DNA of 64,000 bases, from contig OY811978.1 of the NCBI GenBank assembly GCA_963681505.1, forward strand, positions 6,308,586 to 6,372,585. Direction: 5' to 3'. Shown here piece after piece: positions 1-12,897 of the stretch; within the stretch, counting starts at the first letter, position 1, and each line of letters begins with the position of its first letter. Both the position numbers and the translations under genes were made by a program. Under the pieces are notes generated by a model that had not been told where the DNA came from, ran no database searches, and saw nothing but the letters and a program-made list of their open reading frames with translations. The DNA is from Eunapius fragilis. Lineage: Eukaryota; Porifera; Demospongiae; Spongillida; Spongillidae.

Positions 1-370
1 CAGTTGTTGTTCTGTACAGGCGACTTGGAACGAAGTTATGCTGGATGTCACCTCGGACTGTTAGTTTGTTGTTCTGTACTTGTGCAAATTATTAAAATTT
101 AAATTGGATTCTAAATTGGATCGGGAACGAGGGGGGAGTAGGACAAATACACGGAATATGAAGTGCTTAGTATACGGTGACCGACACAAGGTAGCCACAA
201 AGTGAATTCAATGGCTTGCTAAGCGACCATGAATGTCACGTGATCGGTTATATTTCAATATACGCACCCGTGTATATGGTTCTATACGCAAGTGCGTATA
301 TTTAAGGGGTGTATTCGAATATACGCTATAGAATACGCTATCGTATAACAAATCATTTGCACAGTGTAAG

Positions 371-996
371 GAGTCTGGTGCATGGTTTAATGCCTTGCCA
401 GTTACATCACTGGGACTGTCTGGGACTACCTCCATACCTGCCAACACTGTGGGGCAGAGGTGTCTCCGTTTGCCACACATGGCTTAAGCTGCAGAAAGAG
501 TGCAGGACGCCATCACCGCCATTCAGCTGTGAACGAGATCATACACAGAGCTTTGGTCTCAGCACATGTTCCATCACGTTTGGAGCCTTCGGGTCTGTAT
601 CGTTCAGATGGGAAGCGACCTGATGGTGTTTCAATTGTCCCTTGGAGGTGTGGGCAACTTCTGGTGTGGGATGCAACGTGTCAGGATACTTTTGCACCTT
701 CTTACTCCACAATTGCTGCACACCAAGTTGGAGCAGTTGCTCAACAGGCTGAAGATAAGAAGATGAATAGTTTGACTCATGCTACTTTTTCACTCCAGTG
801 GCAATAGACAAGTGGAGTTTTTGGACCAAAGACAACGGAGTTCCTGAAAGAGTTGGGGCATCGATTGAGGCAGGTGTCTGGAGAAGCCAACTCCTTTGCA
901 TACCTCACTCAGAGACTCTCAGTTGCCGTCCAAAGTGGCAATGCAGCTTCTGTGTTGGGAACAATTAAGATGGACAGTGAAGAGGAAGAGTTTTAG
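371..996 (+). pseudogene. Decayed retroelement C-terminal region (zinc knuckle plus restriction-like nuclease)
   Basis: This is a broken reading frame, not a host gene. From about 371 it reads SGAWFNALP, then after an apparent deletion a zinc-knuckle-like stretch starting CQHCGAEV and containing HGLSC (about 442-490). Next comes RPDG followed about ten residues later by LLVWDAT (about 610-680), the spacing of a PD-(D/E)xK-type nuclease core. A one-base frameshift near 805-815 separates this from the tail, which reads GVFGPKTTEFLKELGHRL and ends at a stop at 994-996 after an acidic end. I recall such proteins at the ends of non-LTR-like retroelements in sponges and corals; the class assignment is inference. 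The deletion and frameshift make it non-functional. Confidence 0.6.
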
Positions 997-1111
997 GTAT
1001 AAAAATTGCTGTATTGTATGAGTGAGTGAGTGAGTGCGTTAGGATAAGTATATGTTAGGTCGTGTTGTTGTTAGCCATATGTGTATGTATTCCTGTTATT
1101 AATAATTTGCA

Positions 1112-1450
1112 TCACCGCTAAACTCCAAAATTCTTTCTGAAGTGGGAGTAACTGCTGGAGCAGCTGCACATGCCACTGAACTCCAAAAACATGAGGCTAA
1201 TGATGCTAAATGTAGTGATCTTGGATGGGTCCGTATCCCTCTGGTAGTGGAATCATACGGAGCATGGGGGAAGGAGGCTTTGGAGGCATTTTCCATGTTG
1301 GCCTCTCGCCTAGCCACGTCTTCATCCAGGCCCAAATCTATGGTTCTGTCTGAACTGTATGGCCGGCTCAATCTTCATTTAGTTAGGGCAAATGTGAGGG
1401 CTATTTTGTGCCGACTTTCCTGCCCTCATCAGGAATACATGTACATTTGA
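1112..1450 (+). pseudogene. Second retroelement nuclease-like fragment
   Basis: An open stretch of about 112 codons reads SPLNSKILSEVGVTAGAAA, then ANDAKCSDLGW, IPLVVESYGAWGKEA and LYGRLNLHLVRANVRAIL. It has the same general layout as the fragment just upstream (nuclease core, then a conserved W/E-S-Y-G block and an R-x-N-A-x-x-I-L tail) but comes from a different lineage, and it is much closer to the fragment on the other strand at 59133-59609. The N-terminal part, including the catalytic core, is missing, so it is a 5'-truncated relic. It has no independent start context. The function of the intact protein is not known to me beyond its probable role in retroelement integration. Confidence 0.55.
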
Positions 1451-2203
1451 GTTTGTATGTTGTTCTGTGACTTGTGTTTGGTTATTGTTGCATTTGTGTA
1501 TAGTGTATGTGTATTTAGTGTGATGTAATAATTAATAAAATGAAATAATTTGATGCTTTCGTTGAGATATGATTTCAGTTATAAAACTAAACTTTATAAA
1601 ATTAACAATAATGTAGCATATTTGTTAGTAGTTTTTTAAATACATGAATGTGATCCCTTCTGACTTTAATTAAATAATAATAATATGTGAATGTGAATTA
1701 TTTAAACTAGCCTAACGTAATAAAGAAATATACACATTATGGAAAACAAAATACTGAGCTACACTAAACAAATAATTATCTACTTCACATGTGGCTTTTC
1801 TTCCATAGCATTTTGGCACATCAGCATAATGCCCAGGCGGCAGGCTAACACCTCAGGCCAGAAACGACTTGTCCTATAGCTAGCTTCTTGGCAACCCTTG
1901 AGAGAGCTTCTTGTGCCTCGTTACCCCATGTTGTAAGCCTGCTAATTTGTGTTCACATGAATGACCAGTATTATACTTAAAAATTTGATTGAGTAAACAC
2001 TGCAACAAATCTACATTTCATTTTATGTGCAAATAGAAAAAAGTAAACACCATGTGCTTATATAACAATGACAATAAAATCCAGGTGACAAACAAGGGTT
2101 CACATTCATGATCACAAATACACAACATGAAATTGCTTTTGAACCAATTACTTTTTGACTGCAACAGACATGCTTTGCTAGTTTTTTTGTTGTTGTTGCA
2201 TTA
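1451..2203. other. AT-rich spacer and CBL 3' flank
   Basis: No convincing gene. The sequence is AT-rich and lies downstream of the CBL stop codon on the minus strand, so part of it is expected to be CBL 3' untranslated region. I could not fix a polyadenylation site. Confidence 0.4.
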
Positions 2204-5200
2204 TTATCGATGACCAAACTCTTGTAAAATCTTCTTAGCAAGGAGGCAGTCATTGCTAGCAATTGCCATCGCACGAACAACATCATTTCTGCTGTAACCC
2301 AATGCACACAACTCCACTATGGTATCTTCACGACCCCTAGGTCGACCAAGACTATTCACTTTCTCAATTTGGGTAGGTGGAGGTTGTCCGTTGGCCTTTG
2401 GTTTCACAGAAATATCCTGTCGCAGTGCTGAAGGAGAACACGTACCACGATGTGCAGGCAGAGGAGGGGTTTGGTCATACGGCCCTTTACTAGGAAGAGG
2501 TGGAAGATGGTCTGGGTACCGTGTGGGTGGGATCGGCGCCTGGTCAAACTGGTTTGAGGGAAAATCAGGCGGGCGGGCAGGTAGTTGTAACTGTGACGTT
2601 TCTACATGCTGCGGTGTCTGTGACCTGCCTTCGACTGCTTGCATATGACTTTGATCTGGAAAGCCTTCAGGTGATCCTTTTTCGGATAGCTTGACAGAGG
2701 TTGCACTCTCCTCCTCCAGTTGAGGGTCATTATTTAATACTTCCCACGACTGATGCCGAACCAGAGCTGCAGGGAAGTCATATACTTCCTGTGGTGAGGC
2801 AGGAGTATTAGCATCGCCTGCTTCAAGGGTAGGAGGCACCTGAAACACCACGGAAGCTGGGGCAAAAATGGATTCTTTTAAAAGTGCAGCATCACGCTGT
2901 TGTGCCTCTCGCATGAAGTCAGCAACATCTTCATATGATTCTCCAGTGCAGTCATTGTCGTCAACCGACTTTGTTGGTGGTGATGACATCTCTTGACCAT
3001 TAAGCATGAAATCAAGTGAAGGCAATGGAGACAATACGTTGAGGTGGCTATTGTCCTGTTTGGGGTCACCACATTGATTGAATGGAGGCGGGCGATCGTA
3101 CAGAGCAGAAGGATCATCCCATCCCGAAACACTGGTCTTAAAAGGGTCAAATGGATAATTTGGCCCACCCATCAGTTCAAATGGATCATGCACATTAAAT
3201 GGGTCAACAGTTGCTCCAAGGACATTATTTAATTCATCAGTGCTGCCAGAAAGGCCAGTTCTCTTCCCATCAAGCATATCGAAGCCATCCTTACCACTAA
3301 AGTGGTCGGTTTGATCAAAACCACTTGTTCCATCAGTTGGGTCTGTTTTAAGAGCAAAAGGATTACCACCTCCATCAAAGGAGTTGGCCTGTTGCATGTC
3401 GGTCACCAACGGCAACGGAGCTATCTCTCCTTTGGTGTTGTATGTCCTTGCTGGAACTGGAGGTGGTGGAACATCGTAAGTGCTCTCAGACGTTTGCCAG
3501 TCTTCACTGACTGCGGCTAGCGTCATAGCAGCATGCCTCTTCCCGAGGTCAGTAACGTGACCCCTCCCAGTAGTGGGGTCAGGTTGGACCATGGAGTAGC
3601 CAACACTGGCTTCGGATGAGTGGATGACAGAACGCGAGGACTGGTCTGTGCTGACTACTACATCAGCATAGCTAGGGGTATTGTTGTGGACGAAAACTGA
3701 TTTCGGTCTCTGTGACTGAGTTATGACAGCCGACGACCTGGTGGGTGCAACAGGAAATGGGAGTGGCCTGCGCTGCTCAACTGGTGATGATGGGGCGGAG
3801 TGAGATTCTGCAGTAATCGATGTTGTTCCCTCAGCACTCTCCTGTACCACAGGGTGCAGACGTGGTAGGTCGTCTGTGCCTCCCAGGAGTCCAGATGTCG
3901 GGTGGCTCACTTGCCTTCTAGCTGGTAATGGTGGCGGTTTAAGTTGGTTGGGTGAAGAGGAGATGGCTAGCTGGACCAAGGGTAGCCCCGGTTGGGGACT
4001 GAGAGGAGATCCACCTTGTGCTGGCAGGGGGCTTGGGGCAGCCGTTACAACAGATGCCAACGTCCCGTACAATGCAGTTAAGTTGGATGAAACGGGTGGC
4101 ACAGCTGACAGCTGGCTATTTCCTGAAGGAATGATGATACGTACACTGTAAGGCACATGTGATATGAGAAATTATCAACCATAAACATTATGTAGGTCGG
4201 TAATAACTGCATTATTTCTGCAATTCCTTGCTTCCTTACTTTTTTACAACAACCCTATTTTATTTTTAGACCTTATTACAGAGATATAGAATGCTTTATT
4301 CTTGATGTATACATGTGGTTTTTGTAATTGCCACATACAAGCAAGATGCTACTATTTGTCATGGTCACACACCACATATTTTCCGTACTTAGCGAGGATA
4401 TTATTTCATAACTTGGTATCTAATGTGCTCAGTCATGTGAAGGTACCTGCAGCCACAGGTCAGTCATGTGAAGGTACCTGCAGCCACAGGTATCTAATGT
4501 GCTCAGTCATGTGAAGGTACCTGCAGCCACAGGTATCTAATGTGCTCAGTCATGTAGGTACCTGCAGCCACAGGTATCTAATGTGCTCAGTCATGTAGGT
4601 ACCTGCAGCCACAGGTATCTAATGTGCTCAGTCATGTGAAGGTACCTGCAGCCATAGCAGTTGCCTCTGCAGCTTTCTTCTGCGTTGTTTTCACAGCTCT
4701 CAGCTGTTCTTGTATTTCCTTTAGAGTCCACAGTTCAGGCTGCTGTGGGGGTGGAATAAATAGGAATTATTATAACGGCTTATTAATAATGCACTCGGTT
4801 GTGTACACAAACGTGGTATGTGCAGAGAAGTGGAGCCTTCAGTACTGTAAATTCAATGGGACAATTAACCGAGCTGTAATAGTACATGAGATTCCACTTA
4901 ATCAGGTCAGATAGGTGTCTAAACAGCGCCTGAACGAAGAAATTTTTTAGTGCTGCATCAAGAAGATGCTAGAACCCAAATAAGTGGTTGCTCGTTTATA
5001 TTTTCATCAGCACTGCAGCTTGAACTAATTAAACCCTGAGGTATTTGGCAGAGTTATTCTAGCCTCTCTGGTGAGCATTAAAATACAACAAATGGTTGGT
5101 CATATTCCTGTGCAATATAGAATGCTTCTACAGACAAAATGATGTCATGTTTCTCACTCATGTGTTGCATTTTAAGTGTGTGAAGTACATGTACCAGGGC

Positions 5201-8200
5201 TACCTGCCAAGGTATTTACATGTAAGCTCAGCTCTGTCATATAATGCCACCACTCATTACAATGTAGAGGTATATTATGGAATGGGGCTTACGTACAGGG
5301 AAACCTTCACCCCACCAAGTAGGCAATTAAAACATTTGTTACCCAAGCACGGTTATTGCTGCATTGTATAAAGGCATTTCAAGTATATCACTCAGTATAC
5401 CAGGACTTCAGTATATTAGTCTGTATTATGGGATGAGATCCAAAGGTTGATACATTGGATTTGACTTATTTAGTGTAATGGGGGCCATTTGGGCTAGGAA
5501 CAGAATCGTTTCCTAGATGTATAGTGTGTATATTGTTGGGTGAAATAGGGTGGATAGTTACTTTATCGAGCCCAGGTTTTGTTAGCCATTGGGTAACAGA
5601 GCAGTACATTTTCACTATTTGGTAACAGTGACATTGTTTTATCCTGACAGCTCATTACACATGCATCATGTGCACATCAGTGTAACTACATATGACATCA
5701 CACATGATGTCACGTTTCTCACCTCCAGTTCATCATCTTCAGCAACACCCGAGGCAAGATGGTATTCTCCACTTACTGGTGGAGGAGACGCGTTCTTCTT
5801 TTCCCTTTCTTCCCTCTCTCTTGCACGTGTGCCAAACGGGTCAACAACCACAGCTTCAGTGTCCTTTATCTCTTCCCGACAAAACGGGCAGTCAGAACGC
5901 GACGAATCCAACCAATTGTGCAGGCAAACGTGGCACAAAAGATGGCCACATGGTTCTAGCTTGATGTCCTTGTCATTTTCAGCACAGATTTTACACATTT
6001 GGAATGTAGACCCCATTTCACAGTATATTTCGTACTGCTCTTGGGTAACCTCAATATGCTTTTCTTGGCTTGGAGATGTTAATTCTCTGAGATCTGGGTT
6101 CTGGTCTTCACCATTTGGATACAGGTAGCTGTGCCATGAGTTCAATATTAGCCATAATAACATCGCATAATAATATGCATATCACATACAATTCACTATA
6201 CACGTTACACTGTATCTTGTTTTCCCAATGCAAGTAAACATATTCTGACAAGTGTACACATAAATCATTGACATCCCAGTAATATGCATTCAAAGTTCTA
6301 GCCCTGCATACAGCAAACAAAACAATACTTTTTAGAACTACTCTAAAACCACATTTAACCAGAATTCATAAGGAAACTATTAAAAAACCAGTTCTATTCA
6401 ACATGCTCATTTCTTTAGAAGTTGACATCCGAGTGTACCATTAACATCTTGTTTTGAATCTCGCCCGGATAACTGGTACTAATAATTTAGGAACTAGAAA
6501 GTATTTTTAAAAATATTTCCTCTGATAATAATATTACTGAACAATAAGGATAATTGTACATGCATACAAATGGCTCGAAGAATCCCAAGACATTTTCGAT
6601 TTATAATCAACTACCAAATACTAACATTCTGCGTCATACAATTCAATGATAGTAATAGTTTGATACTAAGTTACACGGATGTTTCAAGATGGACATTACG
6701 TTTAATGTGAGCTTGTTCCCATTCACTGGTTAGAGATAACCTAGTACCGCATGGCATTGAAATGTGCCTTATTCTTCCTCATCCGTACAGCATAAACTCA
6801 CCGGTAGTGGATATTTCGGTTAGGCGTCCTTTGAGGAATAAAAACTGTATCAGTTTAATCTTTGTTGTATTTATTACACAAGACATGGCTGAGACTAAAA
6901 GTGCTTCATTTGGAGTAGCTCATGTTACTAAAGCTTCTCCAGGAATTCACTACATGACCCACAAAAACTTGTTTTGAAACAAGTACTCAAGAGAGGCTGT
7001 ATTTGGTTCTGTTTTGGGTGTTACGAGACTTATTTTCTGAATGAAGAAACACGGCCATTTAACTGTCCTTTTTATTCCAGGAAAAGCATAAGGTATCGCT
7101 GTCATGGGTTAGTATTGGCAAGCATGTTCTAAGAGGATAGATCTCATATTTAGTTGGGAAAGTGGGTATGTGTTAAAAACCACAGTAATAATTTTCCCCA
7201 CTGCCTCAGGAGTATTTTAAGACTGCTTTATGTTGTTATACGTACATACCAAAGTGAATACACATGTGCCCTGTATCACCAACAAATGCTGTACAGCAGA
7301 TACATGTATGCCCCACCCCCACCAACACATGGATGCCAATTCACTTCAATATGGCCCATGACCTCTACATACTTAAAACTCATGTTTAATGAAAACACAC
7401 TTAGACACACATACTGTTCTAATACACATGCATACACATACATGTACACATTCAAGACTCAAGAAGTTGTAAGTACAAGACATCAGCCTTGTACCCCTCT
7501 TCCATGGCCATTGTAAGCATTATTTTTAGCCCTCAGTCAATACGTGCTTTTATTGAATTACTGCTGCTGAGAGAATGAGTATGTGGCCATATGTATATAG
7601 TCAATTGTGAGAACCACCCTGCTACAGTGTACGTAAAATATTTAGTGTTTGCAACAGAAAAAAAAAGTCTCGTAACACCCAAAGTAGAACCAAATACAAC
7701 AATCTCTTGAATACATGTTTTTATGATTGGTATAGCAGATTGCGGGGGGGGGGGGGGGGGGGGGGGGGGAAAAGCTTAGTGACACGAGCTATCATAAATG
7801 AAGCCTCAGCCCTGTTTCCTTGCATATGAAAGATGAAACTTTTATTCCTTGAATGGATGCCTAACTGAAATATCCACTCCATGCTGCATGGGTAAGAAAG
7901 GATAAGCCACATTACAATGCAATGCAGTAATTGAGTTCAGTTTCTTGCCTCTAAGCGGTGAACAGGGACAAGACCTAATGCCCATCTTTTCAATGAAACA
8001 AAACACCCCTGGTTACCACATGTATTTCAGAAGATAGTTTTAACTACCTGACACTGAAAGACATGGGCCATATAATGTACACAGATGCCAAAGGCATAAA
8101 TTGACGAGAAGATAATTGATTACTGTCCCAGCTGCCCTGAACTACCAATCTGTGTACAAATGGTTTATACATGTACTCAATGAATAATATTGTATACTAC

Positions 8201-8885
8201 CACTTATAAAGCTGGCACCTAACACGAAGGTATGGCAAAGGAAGGAATCAGAATACAAACACATCATGCTTGAACACTGTGTGCTCCAGAATTGTAAATA
8301 AATTAAAAATGTTCTCACTTACAATCCTTCTCTGGAACCATCAATTAGGGCTTGGCAGAGCGATTTATTTTGAGGAATAGTTTGCAATATAGTTCCTTCT
8401 GCTGTCACATAGCCAATAGCCCACTGACCAAGTCGTGTACAGCTCAGTCGAAAAATGTAACTGAAACGTGGACAGAATATAATAGGTCAGTTTGTTATTA
8501 GTATGAAGCATATAAGCTTATTAATACACAGGATGTGAGAGAACACTTCTGTTTATTCTGACATGCAGCCCATGAATTTAGAAACACCCACTACAAGTAA
8601 CATTTGATGAAGTAAGGACACGTTTATTAGTACACCTACATAACAATCACAAGCACTCAACCAACCAATCATATACATCTAGATGCCTAAAATAGGTCAT
8701 CTACAGCTTCATATGTACACACAATAAGCCCTTGCGTGTACACATGTACATGTACCATGTACTACATGTGTACACAGGTTGTTACAAGCTGTGTGGTGAA
8801 TGCTGTTAGAACTTTCTTTTGATAATTATTCATAACTTTATTTACACACAAATGGCACACACACCCACACACACACCCACACACA

Positions 8886-8932
<47 letters not shown>

Positions 8933-11287
8933 AGTATCCATACCTTCCTGCCTTTTGTATGAATGGCTGCAACTTGGCCTTCACTTCATCATATGTAAGA
9001 AATGCCTGGTAACCAGAATGGGTCACAGCAAGTGCATTCCAATTCTTAAGAAGTGTCTTCCATGGCTGGAAAAGTCGAGTGAATATGTCAAATTCAAACA
9101 CTGAAATGTTGTCATTGACGGTTAGATCAATTGTAGCCTTCAGGGCGACCGCCTCTAAGGATGAGCGAAGGGGATGAACCTGGTGCAAGGTGGGTCGAAA
9201 CAAACGCCAAGGGACAATAGCCCTGCAGACACAAGAAGTGTGCAGAAGTATGTGAATGTACACAGAATATATTCGACCTACATGTACCTGGTACAACACA
9301 GGGCATGCCACCATTAAACACCACCATGTCAGTACAAAGATACGTTCATGATACATACTTCAATATTCTTGAGTTATATGGTTTTATTGAACGCGACGCT
9401 GTTCTGATAAACCATTACTATTACAAGGTACAGCACTCACAGACACATGTGCACAAATCCCCCACTCACAACACACACGTACAAAGGAACACGTACAAAT
9501 GAACACATACAAATGAATACGTACATATGAACACATACAATGAACACATACATGTACGAATGGAACACGTACAAATGAACACATCGACGTGGATCAGCCA
9601 CAACACCTTACCCAGGTACATACACTTTTGAAACTGTTGCATGTACACATATGCAATTTGGAAAGGCAGGAGAGCACACACAATTAACAGAACTTCTGTA
9701 AATGCGAATGAGCTTCGGGGAAAACAGGAAAATGCTGGTGGTTAATTACACTTCACTTGTCTGACCACATTGACCGCGGAAAAGAATCCTCTGTGTATAT
9801 GTGTATTTTAGTTTTTAAGGCACAACACAAAACACACATGTTCTCCACTACCAATGCAACAGGATGCAACACAAGGCAACATAAGACTTTCATTATCCAC
9901 AAGACGCAAAAACAAAACTGGGTACACATGACGGATGAGTCAACTCTGACAAAATGAAGGCGTGTGTGGTAGGTACAGATAAGCACAGCAGATAGTCCAG
10001 CAGAAAACAAACACAGCATACGCCTCAGAGCCCAGGGGGCATACATGTGCCAAAACTGACACACTGGGCCTGATAATGAGCATATGGCAGTAAGAAGGGT
10101 GCAGTGAGTACCAGCGTAATTTGGCAAATGTTTACAGTTAGAAGTGCAAAGCCTAACAAAACACACCAATCACATTTCAATAACAGGACTAAAACACCAC
10201 GCCAAAGACGCAGAGTCAGTGGGAAGGAAGGGGTGTGACTAATGTAAGGGCCTAACAGGTGGGCACAGTGCTATACTACCCTCCCTTTGAAATAGTTACA
10301 AATGATAACATTAATCACCTATTCCATACCATAAAAGGATTGTATCCTCTTTGGCATATGGATCACACTCTAACCAAAGCATCAACATATCATTAGTTGG
10401 CACGCATGTGCACAATTAGCTTGAAGACAATGTGGGTAGGGGATCTACACACAACACAGTGTAACATCCTGGCGAAACATTACATGAAGCGCATGCACAG
10501 TCAACAATACATGACACAATATAAAGGGGGAAGTCACAGGACATGTGTATCACACACCTACATGTAGCCATACACCTACATATAACCTAGTGATACACCT
10601 ACACCTCAATACACCCAACTATACACCTACATGTAGCCATACACCTACATACAACCTAGTGATACACCTACACCTCAATACACCCAACTATACACCTACA
10701 CCTCAATACATCCAATTATACACCTACACACATTATACTGAACTATACATTTACACACATGCAGGTGTACAATACTCCGAAGTAAGCAGTACATCACACC
10801 AAGCAGGTAGTCACAAAGGAAAGGAGTGCCTTCTCCAACACAAAGGCCACAAAAAGTTATCATTTTACAATATCTTACTGCAAACCTCAAAGTTAAACGT
10901 TCAGACAAAACATATGACATTTACTCTTTTAAGAGCACACTGTACAGCAAGGAAGATGCTACAGAACTGCTAGATGCAAAATAGCATCAACTGGTGAGAT
11001 TCACCATTTGGCTTAGCATGGACAGTGAACAGTAGTATAGCAGAAGATAAAGGTAGCTGACAAGCAAATATCAGTGAAGTAGGTTTAGATTGTCTTATGT
11101 GGATATTTTCACTCACACAGACATACACAGCGGTTGTTAACTCCTAAAATATACATAGGTCGTTACACAATGTACACCGAAAACCTAAATGTATAAATGA
11201 ACACATTAAATCCCTGTACTCACAACACTACCACACATACACGCCCACCTACCCACAAAACACACACACAACATATACACACACGTA

Positions 11288-11334
<47 letters not shown>

Positions 11335-11884
11335 CCATTACACTCATTATCCAATGGTCTCACCTCGTTCCAAAGTGGGTTGCCCAAAATTCAGCTGACT
11401 CTGATTTTGTAATCCTGTAGGTATCACCAGCATAGATACCGTTCGGAAATAGTGCTTTTAGTTCCGCAAGCATATGGCTGAAAATCAGACTCATCTTTGT
11501 TAGGCTGCGCCGACTGGCAGACTGCTCATCAAAAATCTTGTCTTTTGCTTCCTTGAACAGCCGAATAGTTTGCTTACATTTGTCCACTATGTTCTCTATG
11601 AAAATCCTGAAGTACTCATTGTCGTTGAGGAAGCCGATGTTGTCTTCGTACTTCTTGAAGATCGCCCGAAGGTGTTGGTACGTGTCAGGCAGAATGTCCA
11701 AAATAAATGGCGGACTGTTTTTTAAGTTCATGCGTCGTTGTGCGCATAAGTTTACCACTCTATCCATTAGTTTCCACGACTTCTCTATCGTCTTCTTGTC
11801 GATAGCCGGCTTTGGCGTCTTAGACTGAAGCTGCTTTAACATGTCAAGGAATCCATGTTTCGCGTTCGACCGATTCGTAGCCAT
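2204..11884 (-). CDS. CBL: CBL-family RING E3 ubiquitin ligase, six coding exons, 1119 aa
   Basis: CBL proteins bind phosphotyrosine on activated receptors and kinases and ubiquitinate them for endocytosis and degradation. Coding exons on the minus strand: 11884-11364, 9222-8944, 8460-8323, 6128-5723, 4742-4646 and 4122-2204. Together they give 3360 nt in one frame. Exon 1 is the four-helix domain, exon 2 the EF-hand, and exons 2-4 the SH2-like fold with YIFRLSC. The linker keeps both tyrosines (about residues 345 and 348, [11 protein letters not shown]), and the RING (about 358-396) has [13 protein letters not shown] and CPFC. The long tail (over 700 aa, longer than vertebrate CBL) is proline-rich. 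It holds TYDVP (a Crk-SH2-type site), one NPF and three DPF motifs, and ends in a UBA domain. The final-exon acceptor at 4122/4123 was chosen because the more upstream AG at 4142 breaks frame. The start is the only in-frame ATG before the four-helix domain. Confidence 0.93.
4424..4652. repeat. 43-bp minisatellite carrying copies of a CBL splice donor
   Basis: About six copies of a roughly 43-bp unit, some trimmed by a few bases, each containing GGTACCTGCAGCCA on the plus strand. On the coding (minus) strand this is the end of the small CBL exon and its donor, TGGCTGCAG|GTACC. The copy at 4641-4652 is the real exon end; the others lie in the following intron. Confidence 0.85.
6750..7926. mobile_element. 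Foldback or long-TIR DNA element in CBL intron 3
   Basis: The left end (about 6750-7035) and the right end (about 7665-7926) are inverted copies of each other, about 250-280 bp each with moderate divergence and indels. Both arms share blocks such as GTGGATATTTC and TGTTACGAGACTT (in one orientation). The 630-bp interior has no recognisable protein. A run of about 27 G at 7743-7769 interrupts the right arm. I could not identify a transposon superfamily or a clear target duplication. Confidence 0.6.
8851..8930. repeat. CA dinucleotide microsatellite
   Basis: A (CA)n tract with CCCACA interruptions lies just downstream of the exon 2 donor in the CBL intron (coding strand reads TG). Confidence 0.95.
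9440..9600. repeat. Degenerate short tandem repeat, ACACATACAAATGA-like
   Basis: Irregular repetition of ACACATACAAATGA and ACGTACAAATGAAC in CBL intron 1. Low complexity; no coding signal. Confidence 0.6.
10548..10718. repeat. Tandem duplication of a 69-70 bp unit in CBL intron 1
   Basis: Two nearly exact copies of a block running from CACCTACATGTAGCCATACA to CACCTCAATACACCCAAC, followed by a partial third copy, itself built of CACCTACA sub-repeats. Confidence 0.75.
11288..11332. repeat. CA dinucleotide microsatellite
   Basis: A nearly pure (CA)n tract in CBL intron 1, about 35 bp from the exon 1 donor. Confidence 0.95.
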
Positions 11885-12214
11885 GTTTGCCAGGCACAGA
11901 CCCTATGCTGCTATGTCCGCTGTGCGCTGTTATGTCCGCTAGCATATACTCTGCCCGTACACTTCCGTGTTACTCAGGGCTGGTCAATTAAACTGGGCAT
12001 TAATTAGAAAGATTTAACCATTGTAATTATGTTTTATGTGAAATCTGCAATCGCTAGGAAGCGTGGTTAATTCTCGCGTTGATTCAACTGTGTCATCACT
12101 TCACATTCGCAGCATAAGTTAATATTATATGGAGTTTTGTTGATGTAAGTATTCAAAGTCAGGATATGTGGGTATACTTGCTCGTGGAACCATTTAATTA
12201 CAGTACATCGAAAT

Positions 12215-12217
12215 TGT

Positions 12218-12262
<45 letters not shown>

Positions 12263-12294
12263 TGTGTGCGTGCGTGTGCGTGCGTGCGTGCGTA
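12215..12294. repeat. TG microsatellite grading into TGCG
   Basis: (TG)n followed by GTGCGTGCGTGCGT, in the CBL/MRE11 spacer. Confidence 0.95.
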
Positions 12295-12702
12295 TGTTGT
12301 AGCAGTCCTGGACTGTATAATTGGAGAACCGAATAACGTTAGGGATCATGTGTATATGTGCGTGCATCTTAAAAATTCATATGTACAAGCACAAGTATTA
12401 TTGCAACGGGCATACATGGAAACGACAATTGTTTCATTTAATGATTAGATCTCTGACTGAGTGGACACTTTTAATTCAATTCATTAGCTTGTTTCCATAA
12501 TGGACGATAATTATGCTTCACTGGGTTGTTGTAATGATGCTTACGTGGGGGGGTGGGTTCTTAATTGCATTCACTGCATGCCGACTCTGATACATGTACC
12601 TCGGGCATCCTGAGTTTACGTGTGATCAGATTTCATGGTATTCATCTAGGCATCCAGACCTGTCTAGAAGTAGAAGCTCATGCAACCAGCACTGCAGATC
12701 GA

Positions 12703-12897
12703 GGCATGCTACTACTGATGGATGTAGGTTTTATGGAACATGGTACTACTGATGGATGTAGGTTTTATGGAACATGGTACTACTGATGGATGCAGGTTGT
12801 ACGGAACATGGTACTACTGATGGTTGCAGGTTGTACGGAACATGGTACTACTGATGGATGCAGGTTGTACGGAACATGGTACTACTGATGGATACAG
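12703..12897. repeat. 34-bp minisatellite
   Basis: About five and a half copies of a unit containing TACTACTGATGGATG followed by CAGGTTGTACGGAACATGG, with variants; the first copies read TAGGTTTTATGGAACATGG. Confidence 0.85.

Noticed and set aside
4142..4156. Start of the last CBL exon at the AG near 4142
   Set aside because: Joining there gives the wrong phase and an early stop; the acceptor before 4122 restores the frame.
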